Of a stretch of 64,000 nucleotides of DNA, positions 55,589-64,000 are shown piece after piece. A program made the translations under genes and the position numbers. Source of the DNA: Bacteroides thetaiotaomicron VPI-5482 (GTDB taxonomy: Bacteria > Bacteroidota > Bacteroidia > Bacteroidales > Bacteroidaceae). The DNA lies in contig NC_004663.1 in the NCBI RefSeq assembly GCF_000011065.1, forward strand, positions 6,196,362 through 6,260,361, written 5' to 3'. Below the pieces are notes generated by a model. The model did no database searches and was not told the DNA's origin. It saw nothing but the letters and a program-made list of their open reading frames with translations. Within the stretch, counting starts at the first letter, position 1; each line of letters starts with the position of its first letter.

Positions 55589-55909
55589 ATGGCTGATTTT
55601 GAGATAAATAAAGGTGTGGGCCGTGAGGTTGAATTTAAGGGGCTTCGGGCACAATACCTGTTTATTTTCGCTGCCGGCCTGCTTGCCGTGTTCGTGATGT
55701 TCGTCATCATGTATATGGCAGGCATCGGACAGTGGATCTGCATCGATTTCGGGGTATCGTCGGCTACGGTGTTGGTATGGCTGACCTTCACGCTGAACCG
55801 TAAATACGGAAGTCACGGGCTGATGAAGCTGTTCGCGGCCCGGAGGCATCCCCGGAGAATCCTCTCACGAAAACGTATCACACGTCTGATTAACAAACAA
55901 CAATCGTAA
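55589..55909 (+). CDS. traF: TraF (DUF4133), VirB3-like membrane protein
   Basis: 106 residues with two membrane helices (YLFIFAAGLLAVFVMFVIMYMAGIG; ICIDFGVSSATVLVWLTFTL) and the family start FEINKGVGREVEFKGLRAQYL. Comparable to VirB3 next to the VirB4 ATPase, which follows after three bases. Trp codons are TGG. Ends in TAA. Confidence 0.88.
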   Translation: MADFEINKGVGREVEFKGLRAQYLFIFAAGLLAVFVMFVIMYMAGIGQWICIDFGVSSATVLVWLTFTLNRKYGSHGLMKLFAARRHPRRILSRKRITRLINKQQS

Positions 55910-55912
55910 ATT

Positions 55913-58417
55913 ATGAGAAGTATATTAAAAGCATCCACATTGGAAAGCAAGTTCCCCATCATGGCGGTGGAACACGACTGCATTGTCAGCAAGGACGCCG
56001 ACATCACGGTCGCTTTCCGGGTCACACTGCCGGAAGTGTTTTCGGTATCCTCCGCAGAGTATGAGGCGATGCACGCCACATGAGCGAAGGCAATCAAGGT
56101 GTTGCCGAACTATTCAATCCTGCACAAACAGGATATTTTCATCACCGAGAAATACGAGCCGGACAGCCGGAAGGATGACCTCAGCTTCCTCTCCCGCAGT
56201 TTTGAACGCCATTTCAACGAGCGTCCCTACCTGCACCACACCTGTTACCTGTTCCTCACCAAGACCACCAGGGAACGCTCCCGGCAGCAAAGCAACTGGA
56301 ACACGCTCTGCCGTGGTTTTCTGGTGCCGAAGGAAATCAGGGACAAGGAAACGGTGGAACGCTTCATGGAAGCGGTGGGACAGTTTGAAAGTATCGTTAA
56401 TGACAGCGGCCTTGTCAGGCTGGAACGGCTCACCACGGAAGAGATTACGGGAACGGAAAACGAACCGGGCATTATCGAGAGATACCTCACGCTCTCGGCT
56501 GACGGAACTACCATGTTGCAGGATATGCAACTGAACCCTGACGAGATGCGTATCGGTGACAAGCGGCTTTGCCTGCATACGCTCTCCGACCTCGACGACC
56601 TGCCGGGAAAGGTAAGGACGGACGGTCGGTACGAACGCCTCTCGACAGATCGCTCGGACTGCCGTCTTAGCTATGCCGCCCCTGTGGGCGTGATGCTGTC
56701 CTGCGACCATATCTACAACCAGTGGATATTTATAGACGACAGTAACGAAAACCTTTCCCGTTTCGAGAAGATGGCGAAGAACATGCAGTCGCTTTCCCGG
56801 TACAGCCGCAGCAACCAGATCAACAAGGAGTGGCTGGACGAATATCTGAATGAGGCGCACAGCAACGGACTGCAATCCGTGCGCTGCCATTGCAACATCG
56901 TCGCATGGGCGGAAAACGGGGACGAACTCCGCAGGGTGAAGAATGACGTGGGAAGCGCACTGGCATTGATGGAATGTACTCCGCACCATAACACGACCGA
57001 CCTTCCGGCTCTCTATTGGGCAGGCATACCGGGAAATGAAGCGGACTTTCCGGCCGAAGAGACGTTCTACACGTTTACCGGGCAGGCGCTCTGTTTCTTC
57101 ACGGCTGAAACCTGTTACCGGAACTCGCTCTCTCCCTTCGGCATCCGCATGGTGGACAGGCTGACGGGAAAGCCCGTCTTCCTCGACATATCGGATTTAC
57201 CCATGAAAAAAGGGGTGGTGACCAACAGAAACAAGTTCATACTCGGCCCCAGCGGCAGCGGGAAGAGTTTCTTTACCAACCATCTTGTGAGACAGTACTG
57301 GGAACAAGGGACGCATATCCTGCTGGTGGACACCGGAAATTCATATAAGGGACTCTGTGACCTGATACATCAGAAGACCGGAGGGGATGACGGGATTTAT
57401 TTTACATACAAAGAAAATGATCCGATTTCTTTCAATCCGTTTTTCACGGAGGATTACCAGTATGACATCGAAAAGCGGGACAGCATCAAGACACTGATAC
57501 TCACCCTTTGGAAAAGGGAGGACGAACCGCCCCGACGTTCGGAAGAGGTGGCGCTCTCGAATGCAGTCAGCCTGTATATCGAAAAGATAAAGAAGAACCG
57601 GAAGATAAAGCCGAACTTCAACTCGTTCTATGACTTTGTAAGGAAGGACTACCGCAAAGTGCTGGCGGACAAGAACGTGCGGGAGAAGGACTTTGATGTG
57701 GACGGTTTTCTGAACGTGCTGGAACCTTATTATAAGAACGGTGAATACGGGTATCTGCTGAACTCGGACAAGGAACTGGATTTACTGAACAAACGGTTTA
57801 TTGTATTTGAGTTGGATGTTGTGAAGGATAATCCAATCCTCTTTCCGGTTGTCACCATCATTATCATGGAGACGTTTATAAATAAAATGAGACGTTTGCA
57901 AGGTATCCGCAAGATGATACTGATTGAGGAAGCTTGGAAGGCAATCGCCAAGGAAGGTATGGCAAACTACATCCGTTATCTTTTTAAAACAGTCAGAAAG
58001 TTTTACGGAGAGGCGGTTGTAGTGACGCAGGAAGTGGATGATATTATCTCTTCCCCCGTTGTGAAAGAGACGATTATCAACAACAGTGACTGCAAAATAC
58101 TGCTCGACCAGCGGAAGTATCAAAACAAGTTCGACCAAATACAGAACCTGCTCGGCCTGACGGACAAGGAACGCAGCCAGATACTTTCCATCAATCTTGC
58201 CAATGCAGCGAACCGCCTTTATAAAGAGGTCTGGATAGGGCTTGGCGGTACGCAAAGTGCGGTATATGCAACAGAAGTTTCGGCTGAAGAGTACCTTTGC
58301 TACACCACCGAAGAGACTGAGAAACTGGAACTTACCCGCCTTACGGAAAAGCTGGGCGGAAACATCGAACTGGCTATCAAACAACTTGCCGAAAGCAAAC
58401 GGCAGGAAAACAAGTAA
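55913..58417 (+). CDS. traG: TraG, VirB4-type conjugation ATPase, one in-frame TGA codon
   Basis: 834 residues with TGA as Trp, the full family length. TGA is codon 57 (56081-56083; SSAEYEAMHAT-TGA-AKAIKVLPNYSILHKQDIF), a position that is Trp in related TraG proteins. At least nine further Trp codons in the gene are TGG (for example NQWIFIDD, KEWLDEY, EEAWKAI). Walker A is LGPSGSGKSFFTNH and Walker B is MILIEEAWK; the arginine/Q region VVTQEVDD is intact. It powers assembly of the transfer channel. The TGA precedes every ATPase motif, so decoding it is essential for function. Ends in TAA. Confidence 0.92.
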
Positions 58418-58439
58418 CCATATTAATCTATAGAAGACA

Positions 58440-58847
58440 ATGAGTAAGAAAGATTTATTAAGCCAATGCAGGGAAGCACTCGGAGATGCGACCCTGACCA
58501 ATCTGGATTTGCTGAACCTGATCGGGGAAATGAAGAAGGAACTGGAAAATGACCGCATCTGCGGTCACTGAATGAACAAGGAAGGCGGCTCCACGCTGAC
58601 AATCCGTAAATCCAACCATGTGACGGACGGATTCAAGGGATACAAGGCCACGCTGTTCGCCGGAGAAATGAGTTATACCGAAATCAATATCCCGCTCCGG
58701 AAAGGTGACGACCTTTTCCTGCACGGGAACAAGGATGCCGGATGTATCGGGTATTTCAGCGGAAGCGAGGTGTTGCTGTTCGGCTGTTACGGGCCGTTTG
58801 CCCGTGATGACGACAGTCGGTATTTACTTACTAAAGAAAGGAGATAG
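58440..58847 (+). CDS. DUF3876 protein (traH position), one in-frame TGA codon
   Basis: 135 residues with TGA as Trp. MSKKDLLSQCREALGDATLTNL... reaches TGA at codon 44 (58569-58571; ICGH-TGA-MNKEGGSTLTIRKS) and continues through GYKATLFAGEMSYTEINIPLRKGDD to TAG. An ATG follows the TGA immediately, so a standard annotation would split this into two genes. Members of this family are single proteins of about this length between traG and traI. Confidence 0.8.
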
Positions 58848-58851
58848 ACGC

Positions 58852-59481
58852 ATGAAAAAGAGAATGATAATTTTATTCATGGTACTGCTGTCCCTTTCGG
58901 TGACAGTCAAGGCACAATGGGCAGTGATAGACCCTACGAACCTTGCTCAAGGCATTGTAAACTCGGCCAATGAAATTGTACAGACTTCCACAACGGCACA
59001 GAACATGTGAAGTAACTTTCAGGAGACTGTAAAGATTTACCAGCAGGGAAAGGCCTACTACGACGCTTTGAAATCCGTACACGACCTCGTAAAAGGGGCA
59101 CGCAAGGTACAACAGACTATCCTGCTCGTAGGTGACATCAGCGATATTTACGTGACCAATTTCAATACGATGATGGGCGACCCGAACTTCACCGTGGAAG
59201 AACTCTCGGCCATTGCTTTCGGGTATAACCGGTTGCTTGAAGAAAGCAGCAACCTGCTGCTGGACTTGAAGGAAGTGACTACGGCTACCGGACTCTCGAT
59301 GACCGACAAGGAACGACTGGACATCATCAACCGGATATACGGCGAAGTGCTGGAATACAAGAACCTGACATGGTACTATACCCGAAAGAACATCGGCATA
59401 TCGTACCTGCGCAGCAAGAAGAAGGGGGATTCCCAGCGGGTGCTTGCCCTGTACGGGACACACGACCAGCGTTACTGGTAA
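58852..59481 (+). CDS. traI: TraI (DUF4141), one in-frame TGA codon
   Basis: 209 residues with TGA as Trp. The signal peptide is MKKRMIILFMVLLSLSVTVKA. TGA is codon 53 (59008-59010; TSTTAQNM-TGA-SNFQETVKIYQQGKAYYDALKSV). The rest is the family's helical coil (RKVQQTILLVGDISDIYVTNF, KNLTWYYTRKNIGISYL). VirB5-like position in the transfer channel. If TGA stopped translation only the signal peptide and 30 residues would be made. Ends in TAA, four bases after the DUF3876 stop at its start. Confidence 0.88.
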
Positions 59482-59509
59482 TCATTCATCCTAAAAAAAC
59501 AGATAAACT

Positions 59510-60523
59510 ATGATATTACTATCAATAGATTGGACGAACCTGCATGAGTTGCTGCGTTCGCTTTACGATGAAATGATGCCGCTGTGCGAGGATATGGCCA
59601 GTGTGGCAAAGGGAGTGGCCGGTATCGGTGCCCTGTTCTATGTGGCCTACCGAGTGTGGCAGTCCCTTTCAAGGGCGGAAGAGATTGACGTGTTCCCGCT
59701 TTTCAGGCCGTTCGTGCTGGGACTTTGCATCATGTTCTTCCCCACTATGGTATTGGGGACAATCAACGGGATTCTTTCCCCCGTATGCAGTGCCACTTCC
59801 TCACTGGTGGAACAGCAGACTTTCGACATGAAGAAGTATCAGGAAGAGAAGGACGAACTGGAACGGGAAGCGATGCTGCGTGACCCGGCAAAGGCTTTCC
59901 TTGTGAGTGATGAGGAATTTGACAAGAAAATAGACGAGCTTGGCTGGTCGCTGGGGGACATGGACACGATGATAAACATGTACGGGCAGAAGGCGGTGTA
60001 TGACATGGGGGAAAAGGTGAGGCAATGGTTCCGGGAACTGCTGGAACTCTTCTTTCAGGCAGCCTCGCTGCTGATAGACACGCTGAGGACTTTCTTCCTG
60101 ATTGTCCTGTCCATACTGGGGCCTATCTCTTTTGCGCTGGCCGTCTATGACGGATTCCAGAGTACGCTCACCACATGGTTGTCACGCTATATCTGTATTT
60201 ACTTATGGCTGCCCGTGGGCGACCTGTTCGGCGCTATCCTTTCACGCATACAGGTTCTGATGTTGCAGCAGGATATCAAACAGATGCAGGACCCGACGTT
60301 CATACCGGACGCATCCAACAGTGTGTATTGTATATTCATGATTATAGGTATCATCGGTTATTTCTGCGTTCCCACGGTGTCCTCATGGATTATTCAGGCA
60401 GGCGGTGCGGGAGCTTACGGGCAGAAGGTGGGCGGTGCCGGGAAAATGGCCGGAAACGGTGCGGCGGCAGTCGGTGGGGCAGTCGGTGGATCGGTAGCCG
60501 GACGCATCAAGAAAATGTTCTAA
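59510..60523 (+). CDS. traJ: TraJ, polytopic inner-membrane conjugation protein
   Basis: 337 residues. Several membrane helices (GVAGIGALFYVAYRVWQSL, FVLGLCIMFFPTMVLGTI, AASLLIDTLRTFFLIVLSILGPISFAL, YCIFMIIGIIGYFCVPTVSSWII) and a Gly/Ala-rich C-terminus match TraJ, the VirB6-like subunit. It has seven or more Trp codons, all TGG, and no TGA. Ends in TAA. Confidence 0.92.
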   Translation: MILLSIDWTNLHELLRSLYDEMMPLCEDMASVAKGVAGIGALFYVAYRVWQSLSRAEEIDVFPLFRPFVLGLCIMFFPTMVLGTINGILSPVCSATSSLVEQQTFDMKKYQEEKDELEREAMLRDPAKAFLVSDEEFDKKIDELGWSLGDMDTMINMYGQKAVYDMGEKVRQWFRELLELFFQAASLLIDTLRTFFLIVLSILGPISFALAVYDGFQSTLTTWLSRYICIYLWLPVGDLFGAILSRIQVLMLQQDIKQMQDPTFIPDASNSVYCIFMIIGIIGYFCVPTVSSWIIQAGGAGAYGQKVGGAGKMAGNGAAAVGGAVGGSVAGRIKKMF

Positions 60524-60553
60524 ACGTATCACTTAAAAAAACAGAAAGAAGAC

Positions 60554-61177
60554 ATGGAGTTCAAATCATTAAAAAACATCGAGACATCGTTCCGGCAGCT
60601 ACGGCTGTTCGGAATGGTATTCCTGGGAGTATGCGTACTGGTAACGGTCTTTGCCACCTGAAAGGCATACGAGTTTGCCGAGGCGCAACGGCAGAAAATC
60701 TATGTACTGGACAGCGGAAAATCGCTGATGCTGGCACTTTCGCAGGATGTGCAGCAGAACCGCCCCGTGGAAGCGAGGGAACATATCAGACGTTTCCACG
60801 AACTGTTTTTCACCCTGTCACCGGACAAGAGCGCCATTGAAAGCAACATCCAGCGTGCCCTTTACCTTTCGGATGAAAGTGCCATCGGTTACTACCGGAA
60901 CTTGCAGGAGAAAGGCTACTTCAACCGGATGATCGCGGGAAACATCTCGCAGACGCTGACGGTGGACAGCATACAGGGGAACTTCAACAGTTATCCCTAC
61001 GAGATGAAGACCTATAGCCGGCAGCACATCATCCGTTCGAGCAGCGTTACCGAAAGGTCGCTTGTCACCACCTGCCGTCTGAGGAATGTAACCCGGAGCG
61101 ACAACAATCCGCAGGGCTTTCTGATAGAGAGTTTTACCATCATCGAAAACAGGGACATCGGACAGTATGAAAGATAA
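60554..61177 (+). CDS. traK: TraK, VirB8-like protein, one in-frame TGA codon
   Basis: 207 residues with TGA as Trp. MEFKSLKNIETSFRQLRLFGMVFLGVCVLVTVFAT is followed by TGA at codon 36 (60659-60661), then KAYEFAEAQRQKIYVLDSGKSLMLALSQD. The TGA falls at the end of the only membrane helix, where related TraK proteins continue without break. A stop here would release a 35-residue membrane peptide. The C-terminal part is the usual periplasmic domain. TGCC and GGCA flank the TGA. Ends in TAA inside traL. Confidence 0.9.
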
Positions 61178-61457
61178 CGGTATAAAAAAGGTCTTCCACT
61201 CGTTCAGAACGGAGAAAGACCGATATATAATAAAACTCCGCAGGCGGTGGCAACGGCTGAGCTACCGGCAGCAAAGGATTATCATCCTTTACCTGCTCGG
61301 ACTCTTCGCCGCCATCGACCTTGCCTACATCGTGGGCGGTTTCTGCGGGACAGACAAATTTCCGATTGAGGTACAGCATCTCCAAAGGATTGCGCTTCCC
61401 CAAACGGACAGTATTCAACCATTAAAAAACAATGTATCCAATGACACAATCCGATAA
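61167..61457 (+). CDS. traL: TraL (DUF3989)
   Basis: 96 residues. The basic start (FHSFRTEKDRYIIKLRRRWQRLSYRQQRIIILYLLGLFAAIDLAYIVGGF) has one membrane helix. It matches the DUF3989 protein between traK and traM. It overlaps traK by 11 and traM by 26 bases. Its Trp is TGG. Ends in TAA. Confidence 0.85.
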   Translation: MKDNGIKKVFHSFRTEKDRYIIKLRRRWQRLSYRQQRIIILYLLGLFAAIDLAYIVGGFCGTDKFPIEVQHLQRIALPQTDSIQPLKNNVSNDTIR

Positions 61458-62703
61458 GAAAGAAGAAAAGAATAAAGAAACGCAGAAAGCGGAACCTGTA
61501 TCCGAAAAGGGGAAGAAGTTAAACCGCAAGGTTGCCGACAAGCTGAAATTCTATGGCGTGGTGACATTCCTCTCCCTGCTTTGCGCCGGGTTCATCTGGT
61601 TTCTCTTCAAACCGGACACACCCGAAACGGTGGAAGGGACGGCAGGAATCAATACGACGATACCCGACGCTATCGCACCGGAGACGATGGCCGACAAACA
61701 GAAGGCTTACGAACTGGAAGAAATGAAGAAACGCAGGCAGGAGAAGGTAAGAACCTTGCAGGATGTGGCCGGGGGCTATCTGACACCGGACACAACGGAC
61801 GGGCTGAAACCGGAAGAAGATGTACCGAAAGCGGATGCTATCCGGGAGTCCAGAGAAAAACAGCGGCAGATTTCAAGACAGATCACCTCGTTCTATAAGG
61901 AACCGAAGGAGAGTCCGAGGGTGGACGAACTGGAACGGCAGGTAAAGGAGCTTAACGAAAAGCTGGAACGTGAACGGAAAGGACAAGACCCGCTGGAACT
62001 GATGGAAAAGTCGTATGAGATGGCGGCACGCTATTTCCCCGGACAAACGGGCGGACAGGTGAAGAACATACAGCCTGCCGGGGGCACCGGTACCGGCAAT
62101 CCTGCCGCCATAGCTGCCGGACGTGCCACGGAGAATGTGGTTTCGTCACTGGCCGTACCTCCGGTACCCGACACGATACCCCGCAATTACGGTTTTGCCA
62201 CTGCTCTGGGCGGCGGACAGCTCGCCGGAGCCAATACGATACCTCCATGCGTGGACGAAGACAAAAAAGTGACCACCGGGGCATGACTGAAGTTCCGGTT
62301 GCTGGAACCGCTGCAAGTGGGTGGTGTGCTTGTACCTGCCAATACTCCGCTATATGGTACGGTGCGTATCGAAGGGCAACGGATGGCAGTCACAGTAAAC
62401 TCCATAGAGAGCGGCGGGAACATCCTGCCGGTGGAACTAACGGCTTACGATATAGACGGGCAGGCCGGACTTTTCGTTCCGAATACCGCAGAACGTACCG
62501 CCATGAAGGAAGCCGCCGCCAATATCGGGGGCAGTTTCGGAACAAGCATCTCGTTCGCACGCAGTGCCTCGCAACAACTCGTCATGGACGTGACAAGGGG
62601 CGTGCTTGGCGGCGGATCACAATATCTGGCCACAAAGATGCGTGAGGTGAAAGTGTCCGTGAAAGCGAATTATCAACTTTTATTAATATCCAAAAAACAG
62701 TAA
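61432..62703 (+). CDS. traM: TraM, VirB10-like protein, one in-frame TGA codon
   Basis: 423 residues with TGA as Trp. One N-terminal membrane helix (VVTFLSLLCAGFIWFLF), a charged periplasmic linker, and a C-terminal domain. TGA is codon 285 (62284-62286; KKVTTGA-TGA-LKFRLLEPLQVGGVLVPANTPLYG). The sequence after it (RLLEPLQVGGVLVPANTPLYGTVRIEGQRM) is the conserved VirB10-like/DUF3714 domain that makes the protein work. Alternative start at ATG 61441. Ends in TAA. Confidence 0.9.
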
Positions 62704-62707
62704 TCAG

Positions 62708-63607
62708 ATGAAGACAAGAATTATTTTATCATTAGTCATACTTTTAACCGTATTGTCGGTAAAGGCGCAGGAACCGGTGGAAACAAAGATTTTCCCCACC
62801 AACCAGATTATCTCACCGCATAAGATTGAGGTGACTTTTCAGAAAACCGTACATATCCTTTTCCCTTCCGAAGTGAAATATGTGGATTTGGGCTCGTTCG
62901 ACATCATAGCGGACAAGGCCACGGGAGCGGAAAATGTAGTACGCATCAAGGCGGCGGTGAAAGGTTTTGAAGGGGAAACGAATTTCTCCGTTATCACTGC
63001 CGACGGTTGTTTCTATTCTTTTAATGTGGTTTATAAGGACGAACCAGCGCAACTTTCCATTGAGATGGAAGACTGGCTACGGGACAATCCCGAAGGCGGG
63101 ATTGCGGGCGACCGCATGTTCGTGAAGCTGAAAGAACTCGGCGGGGAGACACCGCTGGTGGTGAACCGTATCATGTACACGCTGTATAAGAAGAACAAAA
63201 GGGACATCAGGCATATCGGTTGCAAGAAGTACGGCATACAGACACTGCTCAAAGGGCTTTATATCAATAATGACCTGCTGTACCTGCATACTTCCCTGCG
63301 CAACAGTTCGGATATATCGTTCGACATTGACTATATCCGTTTCAAAGTGGTGGACAAGAAAGTAGCCAAGCGCACGGCCATGCAGGAGAACTTCATAGAA
63401 CCTGTAAGGACATACAACCGCCTGATAACGGTGGACGGGAAAGCCACGGTGCGGGGTATATTCGTGCTGCCCAAGCTCACCCTGCCGGATGACAAACTGC
63501 TCGTGGTGGAGGTTTACGAAAAGGGCGGTGCCCGTCACCAGTCGTTCCGCATAGAGAACACAGACCTTGTGGCGGCAAAACCAATCAGTGAACTGCATCT
63601 GAAATAA
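62708..63607 (+). CDS. traN: TraN (DUF4138), VirB9-like protein
   Basis: 299 residues with signal peptide (MKTRIILSLVILLTVLSVKA). The family signature is KIFPTNQIISPHKIEVTFQKTVHILFPSEVKYVDLGSFDIIADKATGAENVVRIKA. Outer part of the transfer channel together with TraM. Trp is TGG (EDWLRDNPEGG). Ends in TAA. Confidence 0.92.
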   Translation: MKTRIILSLVILLTVLSVKAQEPVETKIFPTNQIISPHKIEVTFQKTVHILFPSEVKYVDLGSFDIIADKATGAENVVRIKAAVKGFEGETNFSVITADGCFYSFNVVYKDEPAQLSIEMEDWLRDNPEGGIAGDRMFVKLKELGGETPLVVNRIMYTLYKKNKRDIRHIGCKKYGIQTLLKGLYINNDLLYLHTSLRNSSDISFDIDYIRFKVVDKKVAKRTAMQENFIEPVRTYNRLITVDGKATVRGIFVLPKLTLPDDKLLVVEVYEKGGARHQSFRIENTDLVAAKPISELHLK

Positions 63608-63626
63608 TAACCTATATATAATATAA

Positions 63627-64000
63627 TGTATATGCAAAGAATACTATTCATACTGACAGTTGCCATGTTGTCGCTCTTTGCGGGCGAAGCATACGCGCAG
63701 CGTGACCTGCCGGGACAGACGGGTGTACAATTTACACCAGGGGGAGTCAATCATTTCCTTTCATGGAAGAGTGGTGGCGAACGCCACTACTTCACCTCGC
63801 TGGCCTTTACACATACCAACCGTAACCGTACCTGCTGGCTGTATGGTCTGGATTATCAGATAAAGGAGTACACCTACGAAAATAAGGCAATACCCAAAGC
63901 GCAGTTCACGGGGGAACTCGGCTATTTTATTCCCGTATTGTCGGACAAGGGCCGGAACGTCTGTTTCCGTATCGGACTTTCCGTTTTGGGCGGCTTCGAG
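63627..64000 (+). CDS. traO: TraO, conjugation outer-membrane-type protein, N-terminal part
   Basis: Open to the window end, 124 codons. Signal peptide MYMQRILFILTVAMLSLFAGEAYA, then RDLPGQTGVQFTPGGVNHFL and barrel-like strands (GLDYQIKEYTYENKAIPKAQ; GELGYFIPVLSDKGRNVCFRIGLS). Matches TraO by sequence style and position after traN. Trp codons seen are TGG; no TGA in the visible part. Confidence 0.85.

Larger units (their letters stand above)
20878..64000 (+). mobile_element. CTnDOT-type integrative conjugative element, left part; continues past the window
   Basis: The left boundary is inferred from tRNA-Ser followed by a tyrosine recombinase. The content is an integrase, an IS110 insertion, cargo, a methylase/helicase, DUF1896/DUF3945, mobA-B-C, an oriT region and traA to traO in canonical Bacteroidales order. 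The right end, traP/Q and attR are not in the window. In-frame TGA codons in backbone but not in cargo or integrase genes are the outstanding peculiarity. Confidence 0.85.

Noticed and set aside
33727..62703. Transfer genes being pseudogenes of a dead element
   Set aside because: Fourteen interruptions are all TGA, with no TAA/TAG, no frameshift and no deletion in about 20 kb of coding sequence, and terminal TGA is absent. Decay would give mixed lesions, as at 25.9-26.2 kb.
33727..62703. Sequencing error or G-to-A hypermutation
   Set aside because: Changes affect the third base of Trp codons on both strands; random or strand-biased G-to-A change would equally produce TAG and many other substitutions.
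53781..62703. UGA as selenocysteine
   Set aside because: The positions I can judge by family knowledge are Trp, not Cys, and no selA/selB/selC-like gene or classic SECIS placement is visible in the window.
1..64000. CRISPR array
   Set aside because: No regularly spaced direct repeats of 25-40 bases seen; the only repeat-rich stretch (51160-51525) has short irregular units.

Overview
The window comes from a Bacteroides-type chromosome (Bacteroidales). Evidence: SusC/SusD pairs with a FecI/FecR regulator pair, promoters with the Bacteroides -7 motif (TAnnTTTG), a VirE/DUF4248/HU/amidase cassette, and a CTnDOT-type conjugation module in canonical order.

Host chromosome, 1-20.9 kb. An outer-membrane barrel fragment is followed by a co-directional locus: ECF sigma, FecR anti-sigma, SusC, SusD, a PKD/PQQ-like/GDPD lipoprotein, a second GDPD and an organophosphate-type MFS permease. 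I read it as a glycerophosphodiester-scavenging system. Next come a small gene split at an A8 run, a HigBA-type toxin-antitoxin pair, the VirE primase/DUF4248/HU/amidase cassette, pflA-pflB, and tRNA-Ser(UGA).

Integrative conjugative element (ICE), from the 3' end of tRNA-Ser (about 20.9 kb) past the right edge. It starts with a tyrosine recombinase and an IS110-family insertion with a possible bridge RNA. Cargo follows: a PIN-like protein, a decayed regulatory region, a MINPP-type phosphatase and a large YobI/KAP-type NTPase. The backbone then runs through two small DNA-binding-like proteins, a methylase/helicase giant, DUF1896, DUF3945, an inserted cargo operon (HTH, cytosine methyltransferase, dual GHKL ATPase, receiver-like protein, CHAT/caspase-like protein), mobC-mobB-mobA, an oriT region, traA-traB-traC/D, a cluster of tiny reading frames around a radical-SAM gene, and traE to traO (cut by the window end).

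Main observation. Eleven backbone genes (methylase/helicase, mobC, mobB, mobA, traA, radical SAM, traG, the DUF3876 gene, traI, traK, traM) together carry fourteen in-frame TGA codons. Where I know the family, these sit at tryptophan positions (for example the helicase motif DIP-W-RPSDLEQRNGR). There are no in-frame TAA or TAG codons and no frameshifts. None of the 20 complete backbone genes ends in TGA, whereas host and cargo genes do use TGA as a stop. Five tiny reading frames of the form M..Y[Y/F]D[S/T]G-TGA flank the radical-SAM gene. This suggests that UGA is read as Trp when the transfer module is expressed, possibly as a translational gate on conjugation. I found no UGA-decoding tRNA in the window, so the decoder would have to lie elsewhere or be the host tRNA-Trp.
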